A stretch of 64,000 nt of DNA from Paenalcaligenes hermetiae. Its GTDB lineage: Bacteria; Pseudomonadota; Gammaproteobacteria; Burkholderiales; Burkholderiaceae_B. The stretch covers positions 124,001 through 188,000 of the forward strand of contig NZ_BAABKD010000001.1 in the NCBI RefSeq assembly GCF_039543645.1, written 5' to 3'. Positions within the stretch are counted from its first letter, which is position 1. Every line of letters begins with the position of its first letter. Under the pieces are notes generated by a model. The model had not been told where the DNA came from, searched no databases, and saw nothing but the letters and a program-made list of their open reading frames with translations. The translations under genes and the position numbers were made by a program. Of the stretch, positions 55,135 through 64,000 are shown piece after piece.

Positions 55135-55716
55135 CTAGGCGGAGCTTTCAGTATCCTCATCCATCAGACGATGAGGCAGTAACAACAATAAATCGGCAAT
55201 AGGCCATAAAGCAGCCATAAAAACAGCTGACCACAGCCAATCCCACCCCGCCCATTCACCTGCTAACCAAGCGTGAGCAAAGCGTGAGGGAATAAACGCC
55301 AACAGCCAAATCGGTAACAAGTGGATTAACTGTACCCATGGCCCAAATAGGAGTAGTCGTCGACGTAATAGCCCTACCCCATAAATTGCTAACACATAGC
55401 TTAAAGCATGCTCACCTAGTAATGCCCCTCCGTGTACATCCAAAAGCAGTCCTAGCACAAAGCCAGATAACATGTTGACTCGACGTGGCTCGTGCAAATT
55501 CCAAAAGCACAACACCATCAATAACAAGTCTGGAGCCATCAGCCATAGCCTCCAAGGCAACAAGGCTAACAACCACATCAGAAAAACCGACCCCCACACC
55601 ATCCAAGGGCTGGAAGTAGGTTTAAAAGGCGAGCTATCAATAGGTTGCAATGAGCTCAGCGAGCTTTTTTGGGGCGCAGCAGATTTTTTAGATTGAGAAT
55701 AGGAAGTATTATTCAT
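55135..55716 (-). CDS. mreD: rod shape-determining protein MreD
   Basis: A 193-aa inner-membrane protein with about five hydrophobic segments after a Ser-rich cytosolic N-terminus. LLMVLCFWNLHEPRRVNMLSGFVLGLLLDVHGGALLGEHAL is the family core. It connects MreC with the cytosolic MreB/RodZ part of the elongasome. The start at 55716 overlaps the mreC stop by 8 bases; 55731 is also possible. Confidence 0.9.
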   Translation of the reverse strand: MNNTSYSQSKKSAAPQKSSLSSLQPIDSSPFKPTSSPWMVWGSVFLMWLLALLPWRLWLMAPDLLLMVLCFWNLHEPRRVNMLSGFVLGLLLDVHGGALLGEHALSYVLAIYGVGLLRRRLLLFGPWVQLIHLLPIWLLAFIPSRFAHAWLAGEWAGWDWLWSAVFMAALWPIADLLLLLPHRLMDEDTESSA

Positions 55717-56581
55717 GGTGCTGCTCAGCATCTAGCTGCAATTTGGGTTCATCCACCAATAAAACCAAAAAGTGACGATAACGCTCAGGATGAGATAATG
55801 GTTGCGCTACGGCTACCGCAAAACCTGTTGCAGGATCAAAATCAATACGCTCGACCTCGGCCACTGGCAAGCCAGCTGGGAATAGGCCCCCGATACCACT
55901 AGTAATTAAAACATCCCCAACCTTTAAGTCCACTTCATTCGTAAGGTAACGTGCTTCAACTTTTGCTGCTGAGTGCCCCCCAAAAGCCACCAGACGCAAG
56001 CCATTGCGTAACACCTGTACGGGAATAGAAACTTTGTCGTCGGTGATTAATGCGGCCTCTGCCGTATAGGGGGTTACACGTATGACCTGCCCAACAACAC
56101 CACCTTCGTCAATTACCGGCATACCTGGTCGAATACCATCTGTCGCCCCTTTGTTAAACACCAAACGACGATTAAAAGCATTGGGGGGCTCATAAAATAC
56201 CTCAACGGCGACCGCTGGCTGTGTTACCGTATCAGCGACTTGTAGTAAACGTCGCAGCTGTTCATTTTCAGTTGCTAGTTGTGCTGCATGGGTGGAAAGC
56301 TGTGCCAGTTCAATACGCTGACGCTGCAAGGCTTCTTTTTCACTATGCACCAACGCTGTGGCATTCATCCACGTATCGATATACTGAAACAAATCACCCG
56401 GCGCCATCACTGCGCGCTGAAAAGGGTAAATCGCCATCGACAACGCTTGCCGCGCCGGCTCTAAAACCGTCCAACGTGCATCCGTTACCATTAACACAAC
56501 TGAAAGCAACGCAAAAAGGGCTAAGCGCACCCCTGGCGCCGTGCCACGCTTAAATAAACGAATAGAACGCTGTACTTGCAT
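55709..56581 (-). CDS. mreC: rod shape-determining protein MreC
   Basis: A 290-aa periplasmic scaffold of the elongasome. A transmembrane anchor lies at about 14-34, then a coiled coil (about 65-112, KEALQRQRIELAQLSTHAAQLATENEQLRRLL). Two beta-barrel lobes follow (FNKGATDGIRPGMPVIDEGGVVGQV, VLITSGIGGLFPAGLPVAEV), which are the MreC signatures. The ribosome-binding site is weak. It lies 65 bases after mreB in the same operon. Confidence 0.94.
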   Translation of the reverse strand: MQVQRSIRLFKRGTAPGVRLALFALLSVVLMVTDARWTVLEPARQALSMAIYPFQRAVMAPGDLFQYIDTWMNATALVHSEKEALQRQRIELAQLSTHAAQLATENEQLRRLLQVADTVTQPAVAVEVFYEPPNAFNRRLVFNKGATDGIRPGMPVIDEGGVVGQVIRVTPYTAEAALITDDKVSIPVQVLRNGLRLVAFGGHSAAKVEARYLTNEVDLKVGDVLITSGIGGLFPAGLPVAEVERIDFDPATGFAVAVAQPLSHPERYRHFLVLLVDEPKLQLDAEQHHE

Positions 56582-56646
56582 GTGTAACCATCAATAGCAC
56601 CAGCCAAGAGAGCCAAAGCTGGCGCTATCTGAACTGGACGGCAAGA

Positions 56647-57957
<1,311 letters not shown>

Positions 57958-58266
57958 ATGGCAATTACACAGCAAGATGTCGCGCATATTGCACAATTAG
58001 CACATATTGCGCTGACGCCTGAGCAAACTGCCCAAGCCGAACAGGATTTCACTCAAATTATCGAGCTTATTCAAGAGCTACAAAGCGTGGACACCACGGG
58101 AGTAGAGCCATTGGTACAACCCTTAGCGGTTATCCAAGAGGTCAATCTGCGCATGCGCCCCGACGAACCTGCTCCCACCAACACCCCCGAACAGCGTGAG
58201 CAGCTCATGCGTAATGCTCCAGCACAAACCGAAGGGTTGTTTTTGGTTCCTACTGTTATCGAATAA
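57958..58266 (+). CDS. gatC: aspartyl/glutamyl-tRNA amidotransferase subunit C
   Basis: A 102-aa small subunit wrapping GatA in the transamidosome that corrects Glu-tRNA(Gln) (and possibly Asp-tRNA(Asn)). The family pattern is DVAHIAQLAHIALTPEQ, IIELIQELQSVDTTGVEPL, then MRPDEP and GLFLVPTVIE. It starts ATG with CAGGGAT upstream. It is first of gatCAB, 12 bases before gatA. Confidence 0.95.
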   Translation: MAITQQDVAHIAQLAHIALTPEQTAQAEQDFTQIIELIQELQSVDTTGVEPLVQPLAVIQEVNLRMRPDEPAPTNTPEQREQLMRNAPAQTEGLFLVPTVIE

Positions 58267-58278
58267 GCGTTTATTACT

Positions 58279-59790
58279 ATGTCTTTATTTTCCGATTTTC
58301 CCGATATCACCGCATTGGGACAGGCGCTACGCGATGGCAAAATGAGCGCGCGCGAGCTTGTCCAAGATCGCCTAACCCATATACAACAAAGCGATCTGAA
58401 CGCCTTTATTGACGTCAACCCTGATCTCAGCTTGGCACAAGCCGATGCCGCAGATGCGCTTTTACAATCTGGGCAGGCCACTGCACTAACGGGTATTCCT
58501 ATTGCGCACAAAGACGTTTTTGTCACCCAAGGCTGGCGCACCACCGCAGGCAGCAAAATGCTAGAAAACTACCTTAGCCCTTTTGATGCTACTGTGGTTT
58601 CACGCTTACAACAGGCAGGAACCATCTCTTTAGGTAAGCTCAACTGTGATGAGTTTGCGATGGGTTCCGATAGCACCACCTCTTATTTTGGAGCGATTAA
58701 AAACCCATGGGATCCAACTCGCACCCCTGGTGGCTCCTCAGGTGGCTCTGCGGCAGCCGTTGCCGCTGGCTTAGTCATGGCTGCCACAGGGTCAGATACA
58801 GGCGGCTCGATTCGCCAACCAGCCGCTCACTGCGGCATCACTGGGATTAAACCCACCTACGGCACCATTTCTCGTTTTGGCATGATTGCTTACGCCTCCA
58901 GCATGGATCAGGCCGGTCCACTAGCCCGTAGCGCACGTGATGCTTTGGCGTTACTCGAAGCCATGGTAGGTTTTGATGCCAATGACCCCACCAGTTTATC
59001 GGACTGCTCGGGGCAGCCTAACACGGGCGCTCGTGTGCGCGAGCAGTTTACCCAACATCAAACCCACTATGAGCAACAAGGAGAACAACCCCTCAAAGGC
59101 CTACGCATTGGGGTACCGGACGAATTTTTCAATGGCAATATCGATACCGACAGTGCCGCTGCCATTGAAGCCGCTTTACAGCTTTATGAATCCTTGGGTG
59201 CCACACGCGTTGCTATTTCATTGCCGCTCACACAAAAAGCCATCCCCGCTTATTATGTGATCACACCCGCCGAGGCCTCTAGTAACTTGTCGCGTTTCGA
59301 TGGGGTTCGCTTTGGTCACCGCGCTGCTGAATACACCGACCTTCAGAGTATGATCAGCAATAGCCGCGCCGAAGGTTTTGGTCCCGAAGTCATTCGCCGT
59401 ATTTTGACAGGTACCTATGTACTTTGCGAGGGCTATTACGATGCCTATTACTTACAAGCACAGCGCGTGCGTCGCTTAATTGCCCAAAGCTTTCTCAGCG
59501 CTTTTGAGCAATGTGATGTGATCATGGGGCCCGTTGCTCCACGGCCGGCTCCTCGCTTAGATCATCAAGAATCCGACCCAACGGCGGATTGGCGCAATGA
59601 TGTTTACACCCTATGTGTAAACCTTGCTGGCTTACCCGCTATGTCTATTCCATGTGGTTTTAGCCAAAACCAGCTGCCCATTGGTTTACAGCTAATAGGA
59701 AACTACTTTAGCGAAGGTCAGCTCCTTGCCATTGCCGACCGTTTCCAACAACACAGCGACTGGCACCAACGCATTGCAGGAACAAAATAA
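58279..59790 (+). CDS. gatA: aspartyl/glutamyl-tRNA amidotransferase subunit A
   Basis: A 503-aa amidase-signature subunit that releases ammonia from glutamine. The Ser-cisSer-Lys triad is Lys78 (IAHKDVF), Ser153 (GGSSGGS) and Ser177 (DTGGSIRQP). [17 protein letters not shown] and the C-terminal MSIPCGF with [11 protein letters not shown] are typical. It ends with the TAATG overlap into gatB. Confidence 0.97.
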   Translation: MSLFSDFPDITALGQALRDGKMSARELVQDRLTHIQQSDLNAFIDVNPDLSLAQADAADALLQSGQATALTGIPIAHKDVFVTQGWRTTAGSKMLENYLSPFDATVVSRLQQAGTISLGKLNCDEFAMGSDSTTSYFGAIKNPWDPTRTPGGSSGGSAAAVAAGLVMAATGSDTGGSIRQPAAHCGITGIKPTYGTISRFGMIAYASSMDQAGPLARSARDALALLEAMVGFDANDPTSLSDCSGQPNTGARVREQFTQHQTHYEQQGEQPLKGLRIGVPDEFFNGNIDTDSAAAIEAALQLYESLGATRVAISLPLTQKAIPAYYVITPAEASSNLSRFDGVRFGHRAAEYTDLQSMISNSRAEGFGPEVIRRILTGTYVLCEGYYDAYYLQAQRVRRLIAQSFLSAFEQCDVIMGPVAPRPAPRLDHQESDPTADWRNDVYTLCVNLAGLPAMSIPCGFSQNQLPIGLQLIGNYFSEGQLLAIADRFQQHSDWHQRIAGTK

Positions 59791-61244
59791 TGGAATGGGA
59801 AATTGTGATTGGGCTAGAAACGCACGCCCAGCTATCAACAAAATCGAAAATTTTTTCTAACAGCAGCACAGCGTTTGGTGCTGCGCCGAACACACAAGCC
59901 TCAGCCATCGACATGGCGCTACCAGGCACGCTGCCCGTATTTAACGAGGCCGCCGCAGAAAAAGCCATTCGCTTTGGTTTAGCCGTCGACGCGACCATCA
60001 CCCCGCGCTCCGTGTTCGCACGCAAAAACTATTTTTACCCCGACCTACCTAAAAACTATCAAACCAGTCAGTTTGATCTACCGGTAGTCGTCGGTGGTAA
60101 AATCCATTTTTTTGTGGGTGACGAGCCGCACTGCGTCAATCTGACCCGTGCTCACCTCGAAGAGGACGCCGGCAAATCCCTACACGAAAACTTTACCGGT
60201 TTACATGGTGAATCCTCTACCGGAATTGACCTGAACCGCGCTGGCACACCGTTATTAGAGATTGTCTCTGAGCCCGAAATGCGCTCTGCCGCCGAAGCCG
60301 TAGCCTATGCCCGTGCGCTGCATGCGCTTGTTGTCTGGTTGGGGATTTGTGATGGCAACATGCAAGAAGGCTCATTTCGCTGTGACGCGAACGTTTCCGT
60401 ACGCCCCAAAGGCCAAAAAGAATTCGGTACGCGTTGTGAACTAAAAAACATCAACTCATTCCGATTTTTAGAGCGTGCCATTAACTACGAAGCTCGCCGC
60501 CAAATCGAACTTATCGAAGACGGGGGCACGGTGATCCAGGAAACACGTCTTTATGATGCCGACCGCGATGAAACGCGTAGCATGCGCACCAAAGAAGATG
60601 CGAACGATTACCGTTATTTTTCCGATCCTGACTTAGCGCCACTATTTATTAGCCCCGAGTGGATCGAGCGCGTGAAAGCCGATATGCCTGAGCTGCCCGC
60701 ACAAAAGCGAGCCCGTTTCGAATCCGAACTGGGTTTAAGCGCTTATGATGCCAACCAGCTGACCGTATCACGCGATGTGGCGGACTACTTTGAGCAAACC
60801 TATGCGGCCTTAGGGCAGGATCACGCTAAGCTGGCGGCTAACTGGATTATTACTGATCTAACAGCGGTATTAAACCGCGAAGAACTGGAAATATCCCAAA
60901 GTAAAATCACCCCCCAACAGTTGGCTAAACTCATCACACGTATTGCGGATAACACAATCTCTAACAAAATCGCTCGCGATGTTTTTGCTGCCATGTGGGA
61001 AGGCGAAGAAAACGCCGACGCTGACGCCATTATTGAAAAACGTGGCTTAAAACAAATCAGCGATACCGGTGCGATCGAAGCCATGGTCGATGAGGTTTTA
61101 GCCGCAAATCCCGAGATTGTGGAACAGTACCGCGCGGGTCGTGACAAAGCCTTTAACTCATTAATCGGTCAAGTCATGAAAGCCGCTAAAGGTAAAGCCA
61201 ACCCCAAACAGGTTTCTGATATTCTAAAAGCCAAACTGGGTTAA
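59790..61244 (+). CDS. gatB: aspartyl/glutamyl-tRNA amidotransferase subunit B
   Basis: A 484-aa subunit that phosphorylates tRNA-bound Glu and receives the ammonia. It begins [40 protein letters not shown], the [22 protein letters not shown] region and the YQEY-like tail ([21 protein letters not shown]) are diagnostic. The start shares the A of the gatA stop. A bidirectional terminator lies downstream. Confidence 0.97.
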   Translation: MEWEIVIGLETHAQLSTKSKIFSNSSTAFGAAPNTQASAIDMALPGTLPVFNEAAAEKAIRFGLAVDATITPRSVFARKNYFYPDLPKNYQTSQFDLPVVVGGKIHFFVGDEPHCVNLTRAHLEEDAGKSLHENFTGLHGESSTGIDLNRAGTPLLEIVSEPEMRSAAEAVAYARALHALVVWLGICDGNMQEGSFRCDANVSVRPKGQKEFGTRCELKNINSFRFLERAINYEARRQIELIEDGGTVIQETRLYDADRDETRSMRTKEDANDYRYFSDPDLAPLFISPEWIERVKADMPELPAQKRARFESELGLSAYDANQLTVSRDVADYFEQTYAALGQDHAKLAANWIITDLTAVLNREELEISQSKITPQQLAKLITRIADNTISNKIARDVFAAMWEGEENADADAIIEKRGLKQISDTGAIEAMVDEVLAANPEIVEQYRAGRDKAFNSLIGQVMKAAKGKANPKQVSDILKAKLG

Positions 61245-61264
61245 CACTCTGGCACATCCCCATA

Positions 61265-61299
61265 AAAAAACCCCAGCTTGTAATAAGCTGGGGTTTTTT
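61265..61299. terminator. bidirectional terminator between gatB and the ridA-type gene
   Basis: A perfect 15-bp stem, AAAAAACCCCAGCTT with AAGCTGGGGTTTTTT, and a 5-base loop GTAAT. A and T runs on each side allow termination in both directions. Confidence 0.92.
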
Positions 61300-61309
61300 A
61301 TAGTAAATA

Positions 61310-61789
61310 CTATTTAGACGCCGCGACTACTTCGATTTCAATGAGCCATTCTGGCATCACTAAACCGGCAACTTGCATCGCAGAGCGAGCGGGTAAATTA
61401 GGCTGGTCTTTAGTGCCAAAAAACTGCTGGTAGCCTTTCATAAACCCCTCAAAGTCCATTTTATTGTCCTTGTTCGGGTCAGCAACCAAATACACCTGCA
61501 TTTTAACCACGTCGCCCATACCTAAACCTAACGCTTTAAGGTTGGATTCAATGGTTTTTAAAACGCTAATGGTTTGGGCTTCGGTATCACCATAATGACC
61601 TTGAGCGTCCTTGCTGGGAACCACACCACTTAAATAATGTAATTGTGCCCCTGCAGGAATACTCACAGAGGTAGCTATAGGAAAGTCATTCGGAGCTGGC
61701 ACACGTTGAATCTCTTGCGCCTGCACGCTAAAGGCAAGTAATGCCCCCGCCACCAAACCAACCGTTTTTAACGTTGTTCGCATTAACAT
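61310..61789 (-). CDS. exported RidA/YjgF-family protein
   Basis: A 159-aa RidA-fold protein with an N-terminal signal peptide (hydrophobic residues 8-22, AQA-type cleavage near 25). Cytosolic RidA (about 128 aa) lacks such an extension. The mature part carries the RidA core: SVSIPAGAQLHYLSGVVP, and NLPARSAMQV with the conserved imine-binding Arg135, then WLIEIEVVA with its Glu. RidA hydrolyses reactive imines and enamines. It is the last of three genes after the cytochrome c and amine oxidase genes (11-base gap), and all three carry export signals. Removing an imine made in the periplasm by the oxidase is a reasonable inference. ATG 61789 has AGGAG 7 bases upstream. Confidence 0.85.
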   Translation of the reverse strand: MLMRTTLKTVGLVAGALLAFSVQAQEIQRVPAPNDFPIATSVSIPAGAQLHYLSGVVPSKDAQGHYGDTEAQTISVLKTIESNLKALGLGMGDVVKMQVYLVADPNKDNKMDFEGFMKGYQQFFGTKDQPNLPARSAMQVAGLVMPEWLIEIEVVAASK

Positions 61790-61800
61790 ATAAGCACTCC

Positions 61801-62226
61801 TTAATCTAACGTGCCGTAATCCGCATCCGGCTTGCGCATTTTTGCCACTTGCTCAGGCGTGAAGTCAGGTTTGAAATCATTACCAAAGCTCGTACGAATG
61901 TAATTCACAATCGCTGCTATTTGGTCGTCATCTAAATAATTTCCAAAACCAGGCATGCCCTTTTGACCATATAACACAATATAAGCTGGGTACTCCGCCG
62001 CCATTAAACGCATATTATTCGCAAAAGCCGGGAACTGCCCAGCGCCCTTAGCACCTTTGCCTTCGGCCATATGACAGCTAATACAAACGGTTTGGTAAAT
62101 TTCTTTACCGGTTTTGGCTTCAATACCCGTCGTCACATCATTCATCACCGCCGAATCCGCAAAACTGGCTACAGACACGACCGATAACACCGACGCTAGA
62201 CCTAAAGATAACAGGGATTTTTTCAT
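61801..62226 (-). CDS. periplasmic c-type cytochrome
   Basis: A 141-aa monohaem cytochrome. A signal peptide (1-23) is followed by the haem motif CISCH (Cys48, Cys51, His52). The likely axial Met91 is in GQKGMPGFG, and LDDDQIAAIVNYIRTSF is the terminal class I helix. AAGGAG lies upstream. It lies 12 bases after the amine oxidase and 11 before the RidA gene. It is the obvious electron acceptor for the oxidase, in the way known flavin amine oxidases of the nicotine/polyamine type pass electrons to a partner cytochrome (inference). Confidence 0.9.
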   Translation of the reverse strand: MKKSLLSLGLASVLSVVSVASFADSAVMNDVTTGIEAKTGKEIYQTVCISCHMAEGKGAKGAGQFPAFANNMRLMAAEYPAYIVLYGQKGMPGFGNYLDDDQIAAIVNYIRTSFGNDFKPDFTPEQVAKMRKPDADYGTLD

Positions 62227-62238
62227 GATCTAGACTCC

Positions 62239-63834
62239 TTATTGCGCCATGGCTTTTTCGTGAAGCTGTTCAATGGCAGCTAAACCCGACAACATGGCTC
62301 CTTCCATCCAGGCTGGAATATAAGAAGCATGCTCCCCTGCTAAAACAATACGCCCGTCCATTCGACACAAATTATCGTAGTGCTCTTCGCGCTTACGGTC
62401 CGTCCAGATCCCAAAACACCCCAGCGTCCAAGGTACTCGGCTCCACGCCATTGCCATACTGTTTTCCGCTTCTTCTTTAATTTGCGGGTGGATTTGTGCG
62501 CTGTATTCCAACGCTTTAGCAATACGCTCTTTGGGTGGCATCGCACTAAACTGTACGGCATCAACCCCAAACACATACCCATTTAAAAGCACCCCTTTGC
62601 CCGAGCTAAACATATTGTCGCTGGGGTAAGAAATCTGTGTAATAGGTAAGTCTGTGTAGCTGATACCACCATAAATCTGTTCGTCTTCTTCCCAGAAGCG
62701 GCGTTTATACTGCGTGCCCACTTTCACTGCTGGCGCATAAGGTACCGCATTAATGGCATCTTGCATTTTGCGATCCACATTCATGGGGATTTGGCTTAAA
62801 ACAGACAAGGGCAAGGTACAAACACACCAGTCCGCCGTCTCTGTTTTTACTTCTTCGCCACCATTGCGGTCTTTGTAGCTAATGGTTACGCCGTTATCAT
62901 CCTGCTTGATCTCTACCACTTGTGCGTTTAGCTGAATCAAGTCTTTTAGCTCACGATGAAAGGCTTCCCCAATTTTGCCCATTCCGCCGACTGGTTGAAA
63001 CATGGTGTTTTGGAACTCTTCCAGAAAATGCACATCCATGTTTGCCCAAACACGAGAATCGATTAGCTCTTTAAAATTAATAGGCTCAGAAGGCTCTGGA
63101 CGCGCATTCAATCCACCGCCCGGTGCTTTGGCATAGCCACGGCGCGCGCTGGTATCCAAGCTTTTTACATATTTATACTCGTCATTCAAAGCGCCATGAT
63201 TTTTCAATGCTGCCAGAAGAATTTCTTTATCTTCATCCGTTACAGGCATATCAAGCTTATCGGTATTCACCGCTTTGGCTAACAGCTCGCTGATCCCACC
63301 TCGAAAATCCGATACCACATGCGCATAGCGCTGTGGCTTACCATCAAAAGCATTTTGAGCATGCAAATACGCATTAAAGTTCATCTGAATGAACGGCTCT
63401 AGCTTCACATTTAAGCGCTTACAGTACTCTAAGACGGCATAGTGATGATAAGGAATACGCCATGGTCCAGGGTTTAAGTAAAGGCCCTCATCAAATTCAC
63501 AAACCTGCTTTTCGCCACCTAGCTCGGTATATTCGGTGCCACCGTACCAAGACCAGTTGCGACCACCAGCACGATCCTGATACTCCAGAATCTTCACTTT
63601 ATAACCTGCATCGCGTAGCTCTAAAGCAGCCACCATACCAGCCAAACCAGCACCCAATACAACGACTGAAGACCCTTTTTTCGGTGCGCCTTGTAATTTC
63701 TTACCACTACGGTAAGGGGATTCTGCTGCATAGCCTAGACTTGTCATGGATTGATACATCACCGAGGCTCCGGCGGCGTAACCAATCATGGACAAGAGCT
63801 GGCGTCGTGTCATAGGAAGACCTTTTGCCATCAT
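62239..63834 (-). CDS. Tat-exported flavin monoamine oxidase-family protein
   Basis: A 531-aa FAD amine oxidase. The N-terminus has a twin-arginine signal (TRRQLLS, Arg10-Arg11, then a hydrophobic stretch to about 37), so the folded flavoprotein should be exported. The FAD Rossmann motif VVLGAGLAGMVAALELRDAG lies at 58-77, then YQDRAGGRNWSW. The C-terminal LAGEHASYIPAWMEGAMLSGLAAIEQL is the amine-oxidase FAD-closing motif. It starts a three-gene unit with cytochrome c and RidA, consistent with a periplasmic dehydrogenase rather than an oxygen-using oxidase. The substrate amine or amino acid is unknown. ATG 63834 or 63831 are both possible after AGAGGTGAA. Confidence 0.9.
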   Translation of the reverse strand: MMAKGLPMTRRQLLSMIGYAAGASVMYQSMTSLGYAAESPYRSGKKLQGAPKKGSSVVVLGAGLAGMVAALELRDAGYKVKILEYQDRAGGRNWSWYGGTEYTELGGEKQVCEFDEGLYLNPGPWRIPYHHYAVLEYCKRLNVKLEPFIQMNFNAYLHAQNAFDGKPQRYAHVVSDFRGGISELLAKAVNTDKLDMPVTDEDKEILLAALKNHGALNDEYKYVKSLDTSARRGYAKAPGGGLNARPEPSEPINFKELIDSRVWANMDVHFLEEFQNTMFQPVGGMGKIGEAFHRELKDLIQLNAQVVEIKQDDNGVTISYKDRNGGEEVKTETADWCVCTLPLSVLSQIPMNVDRKMQDAINAVPYAPAVKVGTQYKRRFWEEDEQIYGGISYTDLPITQISYPSDNMFSSGKGVLLNGYVFGVDAVQFSAMPPKERIAKALEYSAQIHPQIKEEAENSMAMAWSRVPWTLGCFGIWTDRKREEHYDNLCRMDGRIVLAGEHASYIPAWMEGAMLSGLAAIEQLHEKAMAQ

Positions 63835-64000
63835 TTCACCTCTTAAATGCCCTTTTAAGGCATGATTGTTTTGTACCCTTTTAGGGAAAAATATCTGTGT
63901 GTAGTTGACCTACCGACAAGTAGGTCTTGCTCTTTATGCTAATGAACCTAAAAGCTAAGCTATAAAAAAACACTACTGCTAGTAGGCGTATCGAAAAATA
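63835..64000 (-). promoter_or_regulatory. promoter region of the amine oxidase operon with inverted repeats
   Basis: GACCTAC (63907-63913) mirrors GTAGGTC (63920-63926) with a 6-bp spacer, an operator-like dyad. A second partial dyad CTACT/AGTAG lies at about 63973-63985. Near the start, ATGCC (63847-63851) mirrors GGCAT (63859-63863), and CCCT mirrors AGGG near 63877. On the minus strand, TTGTCG (about 63914-63919) and a GATATT about 18 bases further downstream could be a promoter overlapping the first dyad. The window ends here, so the upstream regulator, if any, is not visible. Confidence 0.5.

Overview
This 64 kb window is a dense chromosomal segment of a Gram-negative betaproteobacterium, most likely a member of the Alcaligenaceae (Burkholderiales) with mid-range GC. 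That placement is an inference. It rests on the cell-shape order mreB-mreC-mreD-mrdA-rodA divergent from gatCAB, the tlpA-aroQ-accB-accC-prmA-DUF3426-pfkB block, the rplU-rpmA-obgE-proB block, an outer-membrane/LPS gene set, and the fused indolepyruvate oxidoreductase. I saw no insertion sequence, prophage, CRISPR array, tRNA or rRNA. The window looks like core chromosome with a few catabolic or accessory modules.

Layout. 0-5.5 kb: a small lipoprotein, an Lrp-type regulator divergent from a giant fused indolepyruvate ferredoxin oxidoreductase, a 32-aa ORF and yggT. 5.5-12 kb (minus strand): a glycine-zipper lipoprotein, a PfkB kinase, a zinc-ribbon/DUF3426 protein, prmA, accC, accB, aroQ and a TlpA-type thioredoxin. 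12-20.4 kb (plus): a tightly overlapped run mpl, yqiA-like esterase, RNase II-type exonuclease, TonB-like protein, aroE, mtgA, lptG, apaH. 20.4-22.3 kb (minus): plsC-like, ruvX, yqgE, rubredoxin. 22.4-28.3 kb (plus): a degenerate ThiD-like protein, thiE, hemL, a MarR regulator with an unusual leader, argJ, and a 3-hydroxyisobutyryl-CoA hydrolase-type enzyme. 28.5-37 kb (plus): a degenerate acyl-CoA synthetase followed by a six-gene ABC uptake operon (livG-type, acyl-CoA ligase, livH, livM, binding protein, livF) for an unknown acid substrate. 37-43.5 kb: two small stress-type genes, rplU-rpmA, obgE, proB, dadA and two divergent regulators. 43.5-45.8 kb: a TPP riboswitch and thiC. 45.8-49.3 kb: an aldehyde dehydrogenase with a divergent GAF/winged-helix regulator, and an OmpA-type lipoprotein. 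49.4-57.7 kb: ftsE, ftsX and mutY converge on the rodA-mrdA-mreD-mreC-mreB elongasome operon. 57.9-61.2 kb: gatCAB. 61.3-64 kb: a three-gene set of exported RidA, cytochrome c and Tat-dependent flavin amine oxidase.

How the genes work together. Most of the window is housekeeping: cell-wall synthesis and recycling (mpl, mtgA, mreBCD, mrdA, rodA, ftsEX), fatty-acid and phospholipid synthesis (accBC, plsC), the shikimate pathway (aroQ, aroE), thiamine (thiE, thiC), arginine and proline (argJ, proB), and translation (gatCAB, rplU, rpmA, prmA, obgE). The parts I consider most worth study are four. First, the predicted all-periplasmic amine oxidase/cytochrome c/RidA module. Second, an AMP-binding protein in which two key catalytic motifs are replaced, lying just ahead of an operon with an intact paralogue. 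Third, the ThiD-like protein that has lost its kinase motif. Fourth, the MarR leader, in which the ribosome-binding G-run can pair with an upstream C-run.

Start codons: in many cases the longest reading frame begins at an upstream TTG or GTG. I moved the start to the ATG, or the TTG/GTG, with a ribosome-binding site or the family's usual N-terminus. This is stated in each entry.
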